A stretch of DNA of 45,774 nt. It comes from an uncultured Alistipes sp. (GTDB taxonomy: Bacteria > Bacteroidota > Bacteroidia > Bacteroidales > Rikenellaceae). The position numbers and the translations under genes were made by a program. Of this stretch, positions 38,609 to 45,774 are shown one piece after another (the stretch's first letter is position 1; each line of letters opens with the position of its first letter). The notes under the pieces were generated by a model that was given only the letters and a program-made list of their open reading frames with translations, made no database searches and had not been told where the DNA came from. The stretch is from the NCBI GenBank assembly GCA_949288735.1, contig CASELE010000010.1, positions 1 through 45,774 of the forward strand. The letters run 5' to 3'.

Positions 38609-39472
38609 TTACCGTTCGTCGACCTTGGCCGGCTGTCGGTCCACGTAGCAGGGAAAGAGGAAACGGGGCATGCCGAGGGCCATTCCCGCATGTATGCGCC
38701 CTTCGATACCCAGTTCGCGACAGAAGCGGCCGGCCTTGCCGTGGCGCAGGGCCATGTAGACGAATCCGGTCCAGAACTGGCTGACGCCGAGGCTTTCGGC
38801 CATCAGCGAGCCGTTTTGATAGGCGAGGTTCGCATCGATGACGCCGAAGGCGTTGTCGCGCGGGGTGCGGATGAGCAGCAGGGCGGTGGCGCCGCGCAGA
38901 ATCATGTCGTGGCCGCGTTCGGCGGCCGCGAGCATCCGGTGGAAGGCGGGCAGGTAACGGTAGGCTCCGGGCAACAGCGGGCCGAGCAGCGGTCGGAGCA
39001 GCGGATGCTCCAGCCGTCTGGCGATCGAGGCGAAGGTATCGAGCGTGAAACGGCTCACGAAACGGAGTCTTTCCGGGTCGGTGACGAGCGTAAAGGCCAC
39101 TTGCTGGCGGTTGCTCGCCGTGGGGGCGCGGTGGGCCGCTTCGATGATGCGTTCGAGATATTCGCGCGGCACGGGCCTTTCGGAGAAGGCGCGGTTCGAG
39201 CGGCGTACGCGGCAGAGCTGCAGCAGCTGTTCGGGCGAGGGCAGCGCGCTCCGTTCCGCGGGGTGGACGGTGCCGGCGGGGTAGAGTCCGTGGCGTACCG
39301 CTCCGACCGGACATGCGGCCACGCAGTGGCCGCAGGCGCAGCAGCTTTCGGGATGTGTCACCGCCGGGGCGGCACCGGGTTCGGGACGTTCGATGACGAG
39401 CGAAGGACAGACCTCCGCGCAGCGGCCGCAGCGGATACAGGCCGCGGCATCGATTTCAGGCGTGTTCGACAT
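38609..39472 (-). CDS. Ferredoxin-nitroreductase fusion protein
   Basis: A 287-aa protein. Residues 8-58 are a 2[4Fe-4S] ferredoxin module with Cys12/15/18/22 and Cys44/47/50/54 (CxxCxxCxxxCP twice). From about residue 85 a nitroreductase FMN domain begins: RVRRSNRAFSERPVP, AAHRAPTASNRQQ, then DANLAYQNGSLMAESLG. Such fusions probably feed electrons from ferredoxin to a flavin; the substrate is unknown. It lies 75 bp after ruvB on the same strand. No transmembrane segment is seen. Confidence 0.92.
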   Translation of the reverse strand: MSNTPEIDAAACIRCGRCAEVCPSLVIERPEPGAAPAVTHPESCCACGHCVAACPVGAVRHGLYPAGTVHPAERSALPSPEQLLQLCRVRRSNRAFSERPVPREYLERIIEAAHRAPTASNRQQVAFTLVTDPERLRFVSRFTLDTFASIARRLEHPLLRPLLGPLLPGAYRYLPAFHRMLAAAERGHDMILRGATALLLIRTPRDNAFGVIDANLAYQNGSLMAESLGVSQFWTGFVYMALRHGKAGRFCRELGIEGRIHAGMALGMPRFLFPCYVDRQPAKVDER

Positions 39473-39547
39473 GGCGGATCGGATATTGCGGGGCCGGCCG
39501 GTATCCGGATTGCGGACGGTGCGGGCGGCCGGGCGTTTCGTCGGCGG

Positions 39548-40555
39548 TCAGAAGAGCCGTCCTTCCCCTTCGCCGGGAAGGTCGAAGCCCAGGTGGCGGT
39601 AGGCCAGCGGAGTAGCCTCGCGGCCGCGCGGGGTGCGTTTGAGGAACCCCTCCTTGATGAGGAAGGGCTCGTAGACCTCTTCGATGGTGCCGGCCTCCTC
39701 GCCTACGGCCGTGGCGATGGTGTTCAGCCCCACCGGGCCGCCCCGGAATTTCTCGATGATCGTCCCCAGGATGCGGTTGTCCATGTGGTCCAGGCCGCGC
39801 GAGTCGATGTTGAGGGCCTCGAGCGCCACCTTCGTGATGGCGAGATCGACGTGGCCTTCGCCCTTGACCTGGGCGAAGTCGCGCACGCGGCGCAGCAGGG
39901 CGTTGGCGATGCGGGGCGTGCCGCGCGAACGGAGGGCCACCTCGCGCGCCGCGTCGTCATCGATGGGTACGTCGAGTATGCGGGCCGAGCGCCGCACGAT
40001 GCCGGCGAGGACCGCGGCGTCGTAGTATTCGAGGTGGCACTGTATGCCGAATCGGGCGCGCAGGGGCGATGTGAGCAGGCCGCTGCGCGTGGTGGCTCCC
40101 ACGAGGGTGAAGGGGGCCAGCTCGATCTGTATCGAACGGGCCGAAGGGCCCTTGTCGAGCACGATGTCGATGCGGTAGTCCTCCATGGCCGAATAGAGAT
40201 ACTCCTCGACGACGGGGCTCAGACGGTGGATCTCGTCGATGAAGAGCACGTCGCCCGGGTTGAGATTCGTGAGCAGTCCGGCCAGGTCGCCCGGTTTGTC
40301 CAGCACGGGACCCGAGGTGACCCGTAGCTGGGCGTGCATCTCGTTGGCTATGATGTTGGCCAAGGTGGTCTTTCCCAGTCCCGGAGGGCCGTGGAGCAGC
40401 ACGTGGTCGAGCGAGTCGCCCCGCATGAGGGCGGCGCGGATGAAGACGCGGAGGTTCTCCACGATCTTCTCCTGACCGGCGAAGGCGCCCAGTTCCTGCG
40501 GGCGGATGCGGCTCTCGAATTCGAGGTCGCTCTCGGTATTGCGTACGATGGACAT
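39548..40555 (-). CDS. ruvB: Holliday junction helicase RuvB
   Basis: A 335-aa AAA+ motor for branch migration with RuvA. Walker A GPPGLGKT is at about residues 56-63, Walker B is LFIDEIHRL near 107, sensor 1 is GATTRSG, and the C-terminal winged helix contains [12 protein letters not shown]. Length matches the family. The frame is open further upstream, but ATG 40555 gives [15 protein letters not shown] and lies 13 nt after a TATCTTTG box. Confidence 0.97.
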   Translation of the reverse strand: MSIVRNTESDLEFESRIRPQELGAFAGQEKIVENLRVFIRAALMRGDSLDHVLLHGPPGLGKTTLANIIANEMHAQLRVTSGPVLDKPGDLAGLLTNLNPGDVLFIDEIHRLSPVVEEYLYSAMEDYRIDIVLDKGPSARSIQIELAPFTLVGATTRSGLLTSPLRARFGIQCHLEYYDAAVLAGIVRRSARILDVPIDDDAAREVALRSRGTPRIANALLRRVRDFAQVKGEGHVDLAITKVALEALNIDSRGLDHMDNRILGTIIEKFRGGPVGLNTIATAVGEEAGTIEEVYEPFLIKEGFLKRTPRGREATPLAYRHLGFDLPGEGEGRLF

Positions 40556-40568
40556 GGTTTTCGGTGTG

Positions 40569-40576
40569 CAAAGATA
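40569..40576 (-). promoter_or_regulatory. -7 box of ruvB
   Basis: TATCTTTG on the minus strand, 13 nt before the ruvB ATG, so the leader should be short. No -33 TTTG. Confidence 0.62.
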
Positions 40577-40630
40577 GGCAAAAAAACGGAAAGCGGCACC
40601 GTGACGCGAACTGCGTGGAGGCCCGGGGAG

Positions 40631-40662
40631 TTGGCGCAAGTGGAGAAAAATTGTTACTTTTG
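40631..40662 (+). promoter_or_regulatory. Promoter of cysS
   Basis: TACTTTTG at 40655-40662 with TTGG at 40631-40634 as a partial -33 (20-nt spacer). The ATG is at 40682. Confidence 0.7.
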
Positions 40663-40681
40663 CGAAAAATTCCGCACAGCT

Positions 40682-42169
40682 ATGGAATCCGAACCGATGA
40701 TGATGCTCTACAATACGCTCACCCGCCGCAAGGAGCCCTTCGAGCCGCTCGACGCCCCCCGCGTAGGGATGTATGTCTGCGGCCCTACCGTCTACGGCGA
40801 TCCCCATCTGGGCCATGCACGGCCGGCGATCACCTTCGACCTGCTCTTCCGTTACCTGCGTTCGCGCGGCTACAAGGTGCGCTATGTGCGCAACATCACC
40901 GACGTGGGCCATCTGGAGCACGACGCCGACGAGGGCGAGGACAAGATCGAGAAGAAGGCCCGGCTCGAACAGCTCGAGCCGATGGAGGTGGCGCACTACT
41001 ATACGGAGCGCTACCGCCATGCGATGGAGGCGCTCAATGTCCTATCGCCCTCGATCGAACCCTGTGCCTCGGGGCATATCATCGAACAGATTGCCTTAGT
41101 GCAGCGCATCCTCGACGCGGGGCTGGCCTACGTCTCGAACGGGTCGGTCTATTTCGACGTGGAGGCCTACGACCGCCGCTACGGCTACGGCCGCCTTTCG
41201 GGCCGCAACCTGGAGGATATAGTGACCAATACGCGCGATCTGGACGGTCAGGGCGACAAGCGCCGTTCGTTCGACTTCGCTCTCTGGAAAAAGGCGTCGC
41301 CCGAGCATATCATGCGGTGGCCTTCGCCCTGGAGCGAGGGGTTCCCGGGCTGGCATATGGAGTGTTCGGCCATGAGTACCAAGTATCTCGGCGACCGCTT
41401 CGACATCCACGGCGGCGGCATCGACCTCATGTTCCCCCACCACGAGTGCGAAATCGCCCAGTCCACGGCCGCTCTCGGCCACGGCTCGGCCCGATACTGG
41501 GTGCACAACAACATGATCACCATCAACGGGCAGAAGATGGGCAAGTCGCTCGGCAACTTCATCACCCTCGAGGAGCTCTTCGAGGGGCGGCACGAACGGC
41601 TGGCGCAGCCCTATTCGCCCATGACCGTGCGCTTCTTCATCCTGCAGGCCCACTACCGTTCTACGCTCGATTTCTCGAACGAGGCGCTCCAGGCAGCCGA
41701 AAAGGGCCTCGACCGTCTGATGAAGGGTTACGAGACTCTCGGCAAGCTGCGCCCCGGAAGCACGACGACGGTCGATCCGGCGGAGCTGGAGCGGCGCTGT
41801 GCCGAGGCTATGGCCGACGACCTCAACTCGCCGATGGTCGTCTCGGCCCTCTTCGACTGGGTGCGCCACATCAACCAGGCGGCCGAAGGGCAGCACTCCT
41901 TCACGGCGGAGGATCTCGAGCGGTTGAAGGAGGTCTTCCGGCGTTACGCCTTCGACATCCTCGGGCTGCGTGACGAGAAGAGCGCGTCGGGAGCCGTGCA
42001 GAGCGGCCGCGACTATGTGACGCCCCTGGTCGAAATGCTTCTCGCCGAGCGGACGCAGGCGCGTGCGGCGAAGGATTGGGCCGCATCGGACCGTATCCGC
42101 GACGGCCTGGCCGCCGCCGGCATCCGCGTGAAGGACCGCAAGGACGGGTGCGACTGGGAGCTCGAGTAA
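40682..42169 (+). CDS. cysS: Cysteinyl-tRNA synthetase
   Basis: A 495-aa class I synthetase. Cys33 in YVCGPTVYG is the first zinc ligand and HLGH (42-45) is the HIGH motif. [10 protein letters not shown], the [17 protein letters not shown] zinc and substrate region and KMGKSLGN (KMSKS) follow. An anticodon-binding DALR-type end closes the protein. An alternative start is MMMLYNT a few codons in. It heads the run cysS-MATE-kinase-prfB. Confidence 0.97.
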   Translation: MESEPMMMLYNTLTRRKEPFEPLDAPRVGMYVCGPTVYGDPHLGHARPAITFDLLFRYLRSRGYKVRYVRNITDVGHLEHDADEGEDKIEKKARLEQLEPMEVAHYYTERYRHAMEALNVLSPSIEPCASGHIIEQIALVQRILDAGLAYVSNGSVYFDVEAYDRRYGYGRLSGRNLEDIVTNTRDLDGQGDKRRSFDFALWKKASPEHIMRWPSPWSEGFPGWHMECSAMSTKYLGDRFDIHGGGIDLMFPHHECEIAQSTAALGHGSARYWVHNNMITINGQKMGKSLGNFITLEELFEGRHERLAQPYSPMTVRFFILQAHYRSTLDFSNEALQAAEKGLDRLMKGYETLGKLRPGSTTTVDPAELERRCAEAMADDLNSPMVVSALFDWVRHINQAAEGQHSFTAEDLERLKEVFRRYAFDILGLRDEKSASGAVQSGRDYVTPLVEMLLAERTQARAAKDWAASDRIRDGLAAAGIRVKDRKDGCDWELE

Positions 42170-42229
42170 CGGACGTCGCAGCCGGAGCGGAGCGACAACA
42201 TGACAAAATCTGGAAAGGAAGAATCGACT

Positions 42230-43633
42230 ATGACATCCATCAGCGGAGCGGCTGCCGAACTCGGCACCGAACGGATACGCAAACTGCTCATGCAGTATTC
42301 GCTTCCGGCCATCATCGCGATGACGGCGTCGTCGCTCTACAACATGATCGACAGCATATTCATCGGCCACGGCGTGGGACCGCTCGCCATTTCGGGTCTG
42401 GCGCTCACCTTCCCGTTGATGAACCTGGCGGCGGCCTTCGGGTCGCTCGTGGGCGTGGGAGCCGCGACGCTGCTGTCGATGCGCCTGGGACAGCGCGACT
42501 ACGAATCGGCCCAGCATATCATAGGCAACGTACTGGTGCTCAATCTGGTGCTCGGTGTCGTATTCGGTGCGGTGACGCTCCTGTTTCTCGATCCGATACT
42601 CTACTTCTTCGGTGCGAGCGAGGCGACGATCGGCTATGCGCGCGACTTCATGCGGATCATTCTGCTGGGTAACGTCGTGACGCACATGTACTTGGGTCTG
42701 AATGCCGTGTTGCGTGCCTCGGGTCATCCGCGCAAGGCGATGTACGCGACCATCAATACGGTGATCATCAACGTTATTCTGGCACCCATATTCATCTACG
42801 GTTTCCACTGGGGCATCGAAGGGGCGGCCATCGCGACCGTCTCGGCGCAGGTGGTCTCGCTCCTGTGGCAACTCCGCCTCCTCTCCGATCCGAAGCAGCC
42901 GCTCCATTTCCGGCGGGGCATCTACCGGCTCAAGCGCAAGATCGTGGGCAACATCATCGCCATCGGCATGTCGCCCTTCCTGATGAACCTGGCCGCCTGC
43001 TTCATCGTCATACTCATCAACAAGGGGCTGAAGGAGTACGGCGGCGATCTGAATATCGGAGCCTACGGCATCGTGAACCGTCTCGCCTTCTTCTTCGTCA
43101 TGGTGGTCATGGGACTCAATCAGGGCATGCAGCCCATTGCGGGCTACAATTTCGGTGCGCGGCAGTACGACCGTGTGCTGCGCGTGCTGAAACTCACGAC
43201 GCTGGGAGGCGTCTGCGTGACGACGTGCGGTTTCCTGCTGGGCGAGCTCGCGCCCCATCTGGCCGTCTCGGCCTTCACGACCGACCCCGAACTGGTGCGG
43301 CTCGCTGCCGACGGCATGCGCATAGTCTTCATCAGCTTCCCGATTGTCGGGTTCCAGATGGTGACGACCAACTTCTTCCAGAGCATCGGCATGGCCGGTA
43401 CGGCCATCTTCCTGTCGCTCACGCGGCAGTTGCTTTTCCTCATCCCGGGACTGCTTATCCTGCCGCGGCTCTTCGACCTGCATACGCAGTGGGACGGCAG
43501 CTGGGGCGTGTGGTGCGCCATTCCGATGGCGGACCTGCTGGCCGCGGTGGTCGCCGCGCTCATGCTGAGCTATCAGCTGCGTAAATTCCGTAAGCGTTTC
43601 GGCGGCGAGTCGCCCGTCGTACCGCAGAACTAA
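42230..43633 (+). CDS. MATE-family transporter, second copy
   Basis: A 467-aa membrane protein with about twelve hydrophobic segments. It has LLMQYSLPAIIAMTASSLYNM, IDSIFIGHGVG, GVGAATLLSMRLGQ and a mid-protein MGLNQGMQPIAGYNFGARQ typical of the bacterial MATE group related to MepA. ATG 42200, ten codons upstream, is in frame and possible; I chose 42230 because MTSISGAAAELGTERIRK looks like the usual short N-terminus. It is not closely similar to the exporter at 2835-4256. Substrate is unknown. Confidence 0.9.
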   Translation: MTSISGAAAELGTERIRKLLMQYSLPAIIAMTASSLYNMIDSIFIGHGVGPLAISGLALTFPLMNLAAAFGSLVGVGAATLLSMRLGQRDYESAQHIIGNVLVLNLVLGVVFGAVTLLFLDPILYFFGASEATIGYARDFMRIILLGNVVTHMYLGLNAVLRASGHPRKAMYATINTVIINVILAPIFIYGFHWGIEGAAIATVSAQVVSLLWQLRLLSDPKQPLHFRRGIYRLKRKIVGNIIAIGMSPFLMNLAACFIVILINKGLKEYGGDLNIGAYGIVNRLAFFFVMVVMGLNQGMQPIAGYNFGARQYDRVLRVLKLTTLGGVCVTTCGFLLGELAPHLAVSAFTTDPELVRLAADGMRIVFISFPIVGFQMVTTNFFQSIGMAGTAIFLSLTRQLLFLIPGLLILPRLFDLHTQWDGSWGVWCAIPMADLLAAVVAALMLSYQLRKFRKRFGGESPVVPQN

Positions 43634-43647
43634 TACCGCACACCCCC

Positions 43648-44313
43648 ATGCAACCGAACGAGGATCGATTCGTCATCAACATCGGCCGCCAGCTCGGCAG
43701 CGGCGGCAAGGCCGTTGGCGAGGCCGTCGCGCGGCGGCTCGGTATCCGGGCCTACGACAAGCAGCTCATCAACCTGGCCGCGAAGCAGAGCGGCATGAGC
43801 GCCGAATTTTTCGAAAAGGCCGACGAGAAGGAGTCGCGCAGTCTTCTCTCCGCGTTGCTCGGCTACCTGCATTCGCCCTTTTCGGGCGGTGTGAACGGCG
43901 GTATGCTCAGCAGTGAGACCCTCTTCAAGATCCAGAGCGACGTGATTCGCGATCTGGCTTCGCGCGAGTCGTGTCTCTTCGTGGGACGGTGCGCCGACTA
44001 CATCCTGCGCGACCATCCGCGCGTGGCCAACATCTTCATTTCGGCCTCCCGCAGCGACCGCGTCGAGCGGCTCTGCGCGCTGCACGGCATCGCGCCCGCG
44101 GCGGCCGAGGAGATGATGGATCGTGCCGACGCGCGGCGCGCCTCCTACTACAACTACTTCAGCAACGGCCGCTGGGGCGTGGCCGCGACCTATCACCTCT
44201 GTGTCGACTCGTCGGCGCTGGGGCTCGACGGTACGGTCGACTTCGTATTGGAATTCATCGGCCGCAAGCTGGGCGTGCGCCCCGCTGCGGAGCAGGGAAA
44301 CGGACAGGCATGA
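43648..44313 (+). CDS. Cytidylate-kinase-like family protein
   Basis: A 221-aa P-loop protein. INIGRQLGSGGKAVGEAVARRLG at the N-terminus (shown here as its parts GRQLGSGGK and VGEAVARRLG) is the nucleotide loop of the Cytidylate_kin2 family. YDKQLINLAAKQSGMS and LFVGRCADYIL follow, and the lid region is near RRASYYNYFSNGRWG. True CMP kinase activity is not assured. Its TGA overlaps the prfB ATG as ATGA. Confidence 0.88.
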   Translation: MQPNEDRFVINIGRQLGSGGKAVGEAVARRLGIRAYDKQLINLAAKQSGMSAEFFEKADEKESRSLLSALLGYLHSPFSGGVNGGMLSSETLFKIQSDVIRDLASRESCLFVGRCADYILRDHPRVANIFISASRSDRVERLCALHGIAPAAAEEMMDRADARRASYYNYFSNGRWGVAATYHLCVDSSALGLDGTVDFVLEFIGRKLGVRPAAEQGNGQA

Positions 44314-45422
44314 TACTCGCGGAACAGATCAGGGAGCTGACCGAACGTACGGCGCAGCTCGAACGCTACCTCGATATCGAACAGAAGCGCATAGACCTGC
44401 GCAACGAGGAGGAGAAGACCCAGGATCCCGACTTCTGGTCGGATCCCGACCGTGCGCGCAAGCAGCTGCAGAAGGTGGCGTCGATCAAGTCGTGGGTCGA
44501 GGAGTACGACGCCATCCGCAAGGATGTGGAGGATCTGGAGCTGATGCCCGACTTCGTGAAGGAGGGGGTGATGACCGAGCGGGAGATGGACGACCACTAC
44601 GCCCGTACGGCCGAGCGCATCGGTGCGCTCGAGATGCGCAACATGCTGCGCCGCGACGAGGACAGGCTCGGCGCCATCATGGATATCAACGCCGGTGCGG
44701 GCGGCACCGAGGCGCTCGACTGGGCGCAGATGCTCGTGCGCATGTATACGCGCTGGGGTGAGGCCCACGGCTACAAGGTCCGCACGGTCGACTGCCAGCC
44801 CGGCGAGGAGGTGGGTATCAAGTCGTGCACGCTGGAGTTCGAGGGCGAGTACGCCTACGGCTATCTGAAGAGCGAGACGGGCGTCCACCGCATGGTGCGG
44901 CTTTCTCCCTTCAACGCCAACAACAAGCGTCAGACCACCTTCGTGTCGGTCTTTGTCTCGCCGGCGGTGGACGATACGATCGAGATCACGATCAATCCGG
45001 CCGACATCGAGTGGGATACCTTCCGTTCGAGCGGCGCGGGCGGTCAGAACGTGAACAAGGTGGAGACGGCCGTGCGCCTGCGTTACCACGGCAAGGATCC
45101 CGATACGGGCGAGCCGGTGGAGTTCCTCATCGAGAACATGGAGACCCGCTCGCAGCTCATGAACCGCGAGAATGCCATGCGCATCCTGCGTTCGAAACTC
45201 TACCAGCGCGAGCTGGACAAGCGCATGGCGACGCAGCAGGCCCTCGAGGCGACGAAGAAGCGCATCGAATGGGGTTCGCAGATCCGTTCCTACGTCTTCG
45301 ACGACCGCCGGGTGAAGGATCACCGTACGGGAGTGCAGACCTCCGATGTGGAGGGGGTGATGGACGGCGATATAGACGCCTTCATCAAGGCCTACTTGAT
45401 GGAGTTCGGCGGCAAGGCATAG
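44310..45422 (+). CDS. prfB: Peptide chain release factor 2
   Basis: A 370-aa class I release factor that reads UGA and UAA. The tripeptide anticodon SPF is at 199-201, and GGQ ends at Gln246 within SSGAGGQNVNKVET. The N-terminal helical domain and the IRSYVFDDRRVKDHRTG end match RF2. The whole frame is continuous: at the usual frameshift position (Leu21-Asp22, 44370-44375) the codons are CTC GAT with no in-frame TGA. The ATG overlaps the preceding stop. Confidence 0.97.
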   Translation: MILAEQIRELTERTAQLERYLDIEQKRIDLRNEEEKTQDPDFWSDPDRARKQLQKVASIKSWVEEYDAIRKDVEDLELMPDFVKEGVMTEREMDDHYARTAERIGALEMRNMLRRDEDRLGAIMDINAGAGGTEALDWAQMLVRMYTRWGEAHGYKVRTVDCQPGEEVGIKSCTLEFEGEYAYGYLKSETGVHRMVRLSPFNANNKRQTTFVSVFVSPAVDDTIEITINPADIEWDTFRSSGAGGQNVNKVETAVRLRYHGKDPDTGEPVEFLIENMETRSQLMNRENAMRILRSKLYQRELDKRMATQQALEATKKRIEWGSQIRSYVFDDRRVKDHRTGVQTSDVEGVMDGDIDAFIKAYLMEFGGKA

Positions 45423-45484
45423 AGATATGATATTATAAGGTGCGCGACTCCGCGTGTGCGGTGCCGGCGGAGCCCGCGCCTGCG

Positions 45485-45538
45485 CTCCTTCTTGCCGGAG
45501 GCCGCGTACCGTGGTGCGTTTCCGCGGCCGGCAAGGAG
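45485..45538 (+). terminator. Bulged hairpin between prfB and the NamZ-like gene
   Basis: About 16 bp in three blocks (CTCC / TTGCCGG / CCGCG with their complements) with two 3-nt bulges and a loop of about 16 nt. There is no U-run. It might be a terminator or an mRNA structure before the next gene. Confidence 0.35.
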
Positions 45539-45558
45539 AGATAAATCCGGTTCATCCG

Positions 45559-45774
45559 ATGAGATGCCCCTTTGTTCTTGTGTTGGCGGCGGCACTTTCG
45601 CTGCTGCCCGTGGCCGGATGCGCCGCCGCGCCCCCTGACGGACGGGAGACGCGGCCGCTTGTCGGCATGACCGATACGGCCTCTTATTTCCCTCTGTTGC
45701 GCGGCCGCCGCGTGGCGGTACTGGCCAACCATACGGCCGTGGCGCCGCTGAGCGACCTGCGGGCCGTGCCGGCA
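45559..45774 (+). CDS. NamZ-type exo-beta-N-acetylmuramidase lipoprotein (5' part)
   Basis: Seventy-two codons run off the right edge. Residues 1-21 are a lipoprotein signal with Cys21 (PVAGC). After a linker, LLRGRRVAVLANHTAV near residue 48 matches the start of the DUF1343/NamZ domain, whose members remove terminal MurNAc from peptidoglycan fragments. A GGAG at 45535 is too far away (20 nt) to act as a normal ribosome site. No TAnnTTTG box is seen, so it may be read from upstream. Confidence 0.78.
   Translation, partial: MRCPFVLVLAAALSLLPVAGCAAAPPDGRETRPLVGMTDTASYFPLLRGRRVAVLANHTAVAPLSDLRAVPA

Overview
This window looks like core chromosome from a high-GC member of the Bacteroidota, most like Alistipes/Rikenellaceae. 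Supporting signs are the Bacteroidota-restricted families (GldH, GSCFA protein, DUF2851, the M49 peptidase lipoprotein), and about nineteen copies of the Bacteroidota housekeeping -7 box TAnnTTTG directly upstream of gene starts, several with TTTG about 20 nt further up. Genes are dense on both strands, no gap exceeds 250 bp, and I see no insertion sequence, phage gene, CRISPR array, tRNA or rRNA. Species assignment is inference. Layout from left to right. (1) 40-2790, minus strand: ricT-like PSP1 gene, gldH, trmB. (2) 2835-8962, minus strand: a MATE exporter, a ClpA/ClpC-type AAA+ unfoldase, then rarA with a small metallophosphoesterase, and an ABM-fold monooxygenase. (3) 9117-13313: a DUF4190 membrane protein, aspS (minus), tadA and a secreted TPR protein. 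(4) 13482-15625, minus strand: panC-panD-queG, divergent from a dipeptidyl peptidase III lipoprotein. (5) 17988-20639, minus strand: an M23 peptidase lipoprotein, ispD and a PH-domain membrane protein; then on the plus strand lpxK, a purine nucleoside phosphorylase and ssb. (6) 23232-32734, a long minus-strand block: GSCFA gene, a divergent alkaline-phosphatase-fold protein, sufE, a MIP18/SufT-like gene, a short DUF2851 gene, then secA, dCMP deaminase, an exported unknown and an SDR. (7) 32848-38517: ispE (+), rpiB (-), DUF454 (+), an outer-membrane barrel (+), typA (-), aroB (+). (8) 38609-45774: ruvB with a ferredoxin-nitroreductase fusion (minus), then cysS-MATE-cytidylate-kinase-like-prfB (plus) and the 5' part of a NamZ-type muramidase lipoprotein cut by the window edge. 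The functions are mostly housekeeping: translation and tRNA modification (aspS, cysS, prfB, trmB, tadA, queG, typA), cofactor and isoprenoid synthesis (panC, panD, ispD, ispE, aroB), envelope (lpxK, M23, NamZ, secA, gldH, barrel protein), Fe-S supply (sufE, MIP18), and DNA maintenance (ssb, ruvB, rarA). I do not see a clear new multi-gene system. The most unusual items are: an alkaline-phosphatase-superfamily protein that has lost most metal ligands; genes whose -7 box sits so close to the start codon that the mRNA should be leaderless or nearly so (ispE, M23 peptidase, DUF454, ruvB); a Clp-type unfoldase gene without the usual -7 box but with a 7+7 bp dyad upstream; a DUF2851 protein lacking its N-terminal third; prfB without the programmed frameshift; and a set of long perfect hairpins at gene ends, some lacking a U-run.
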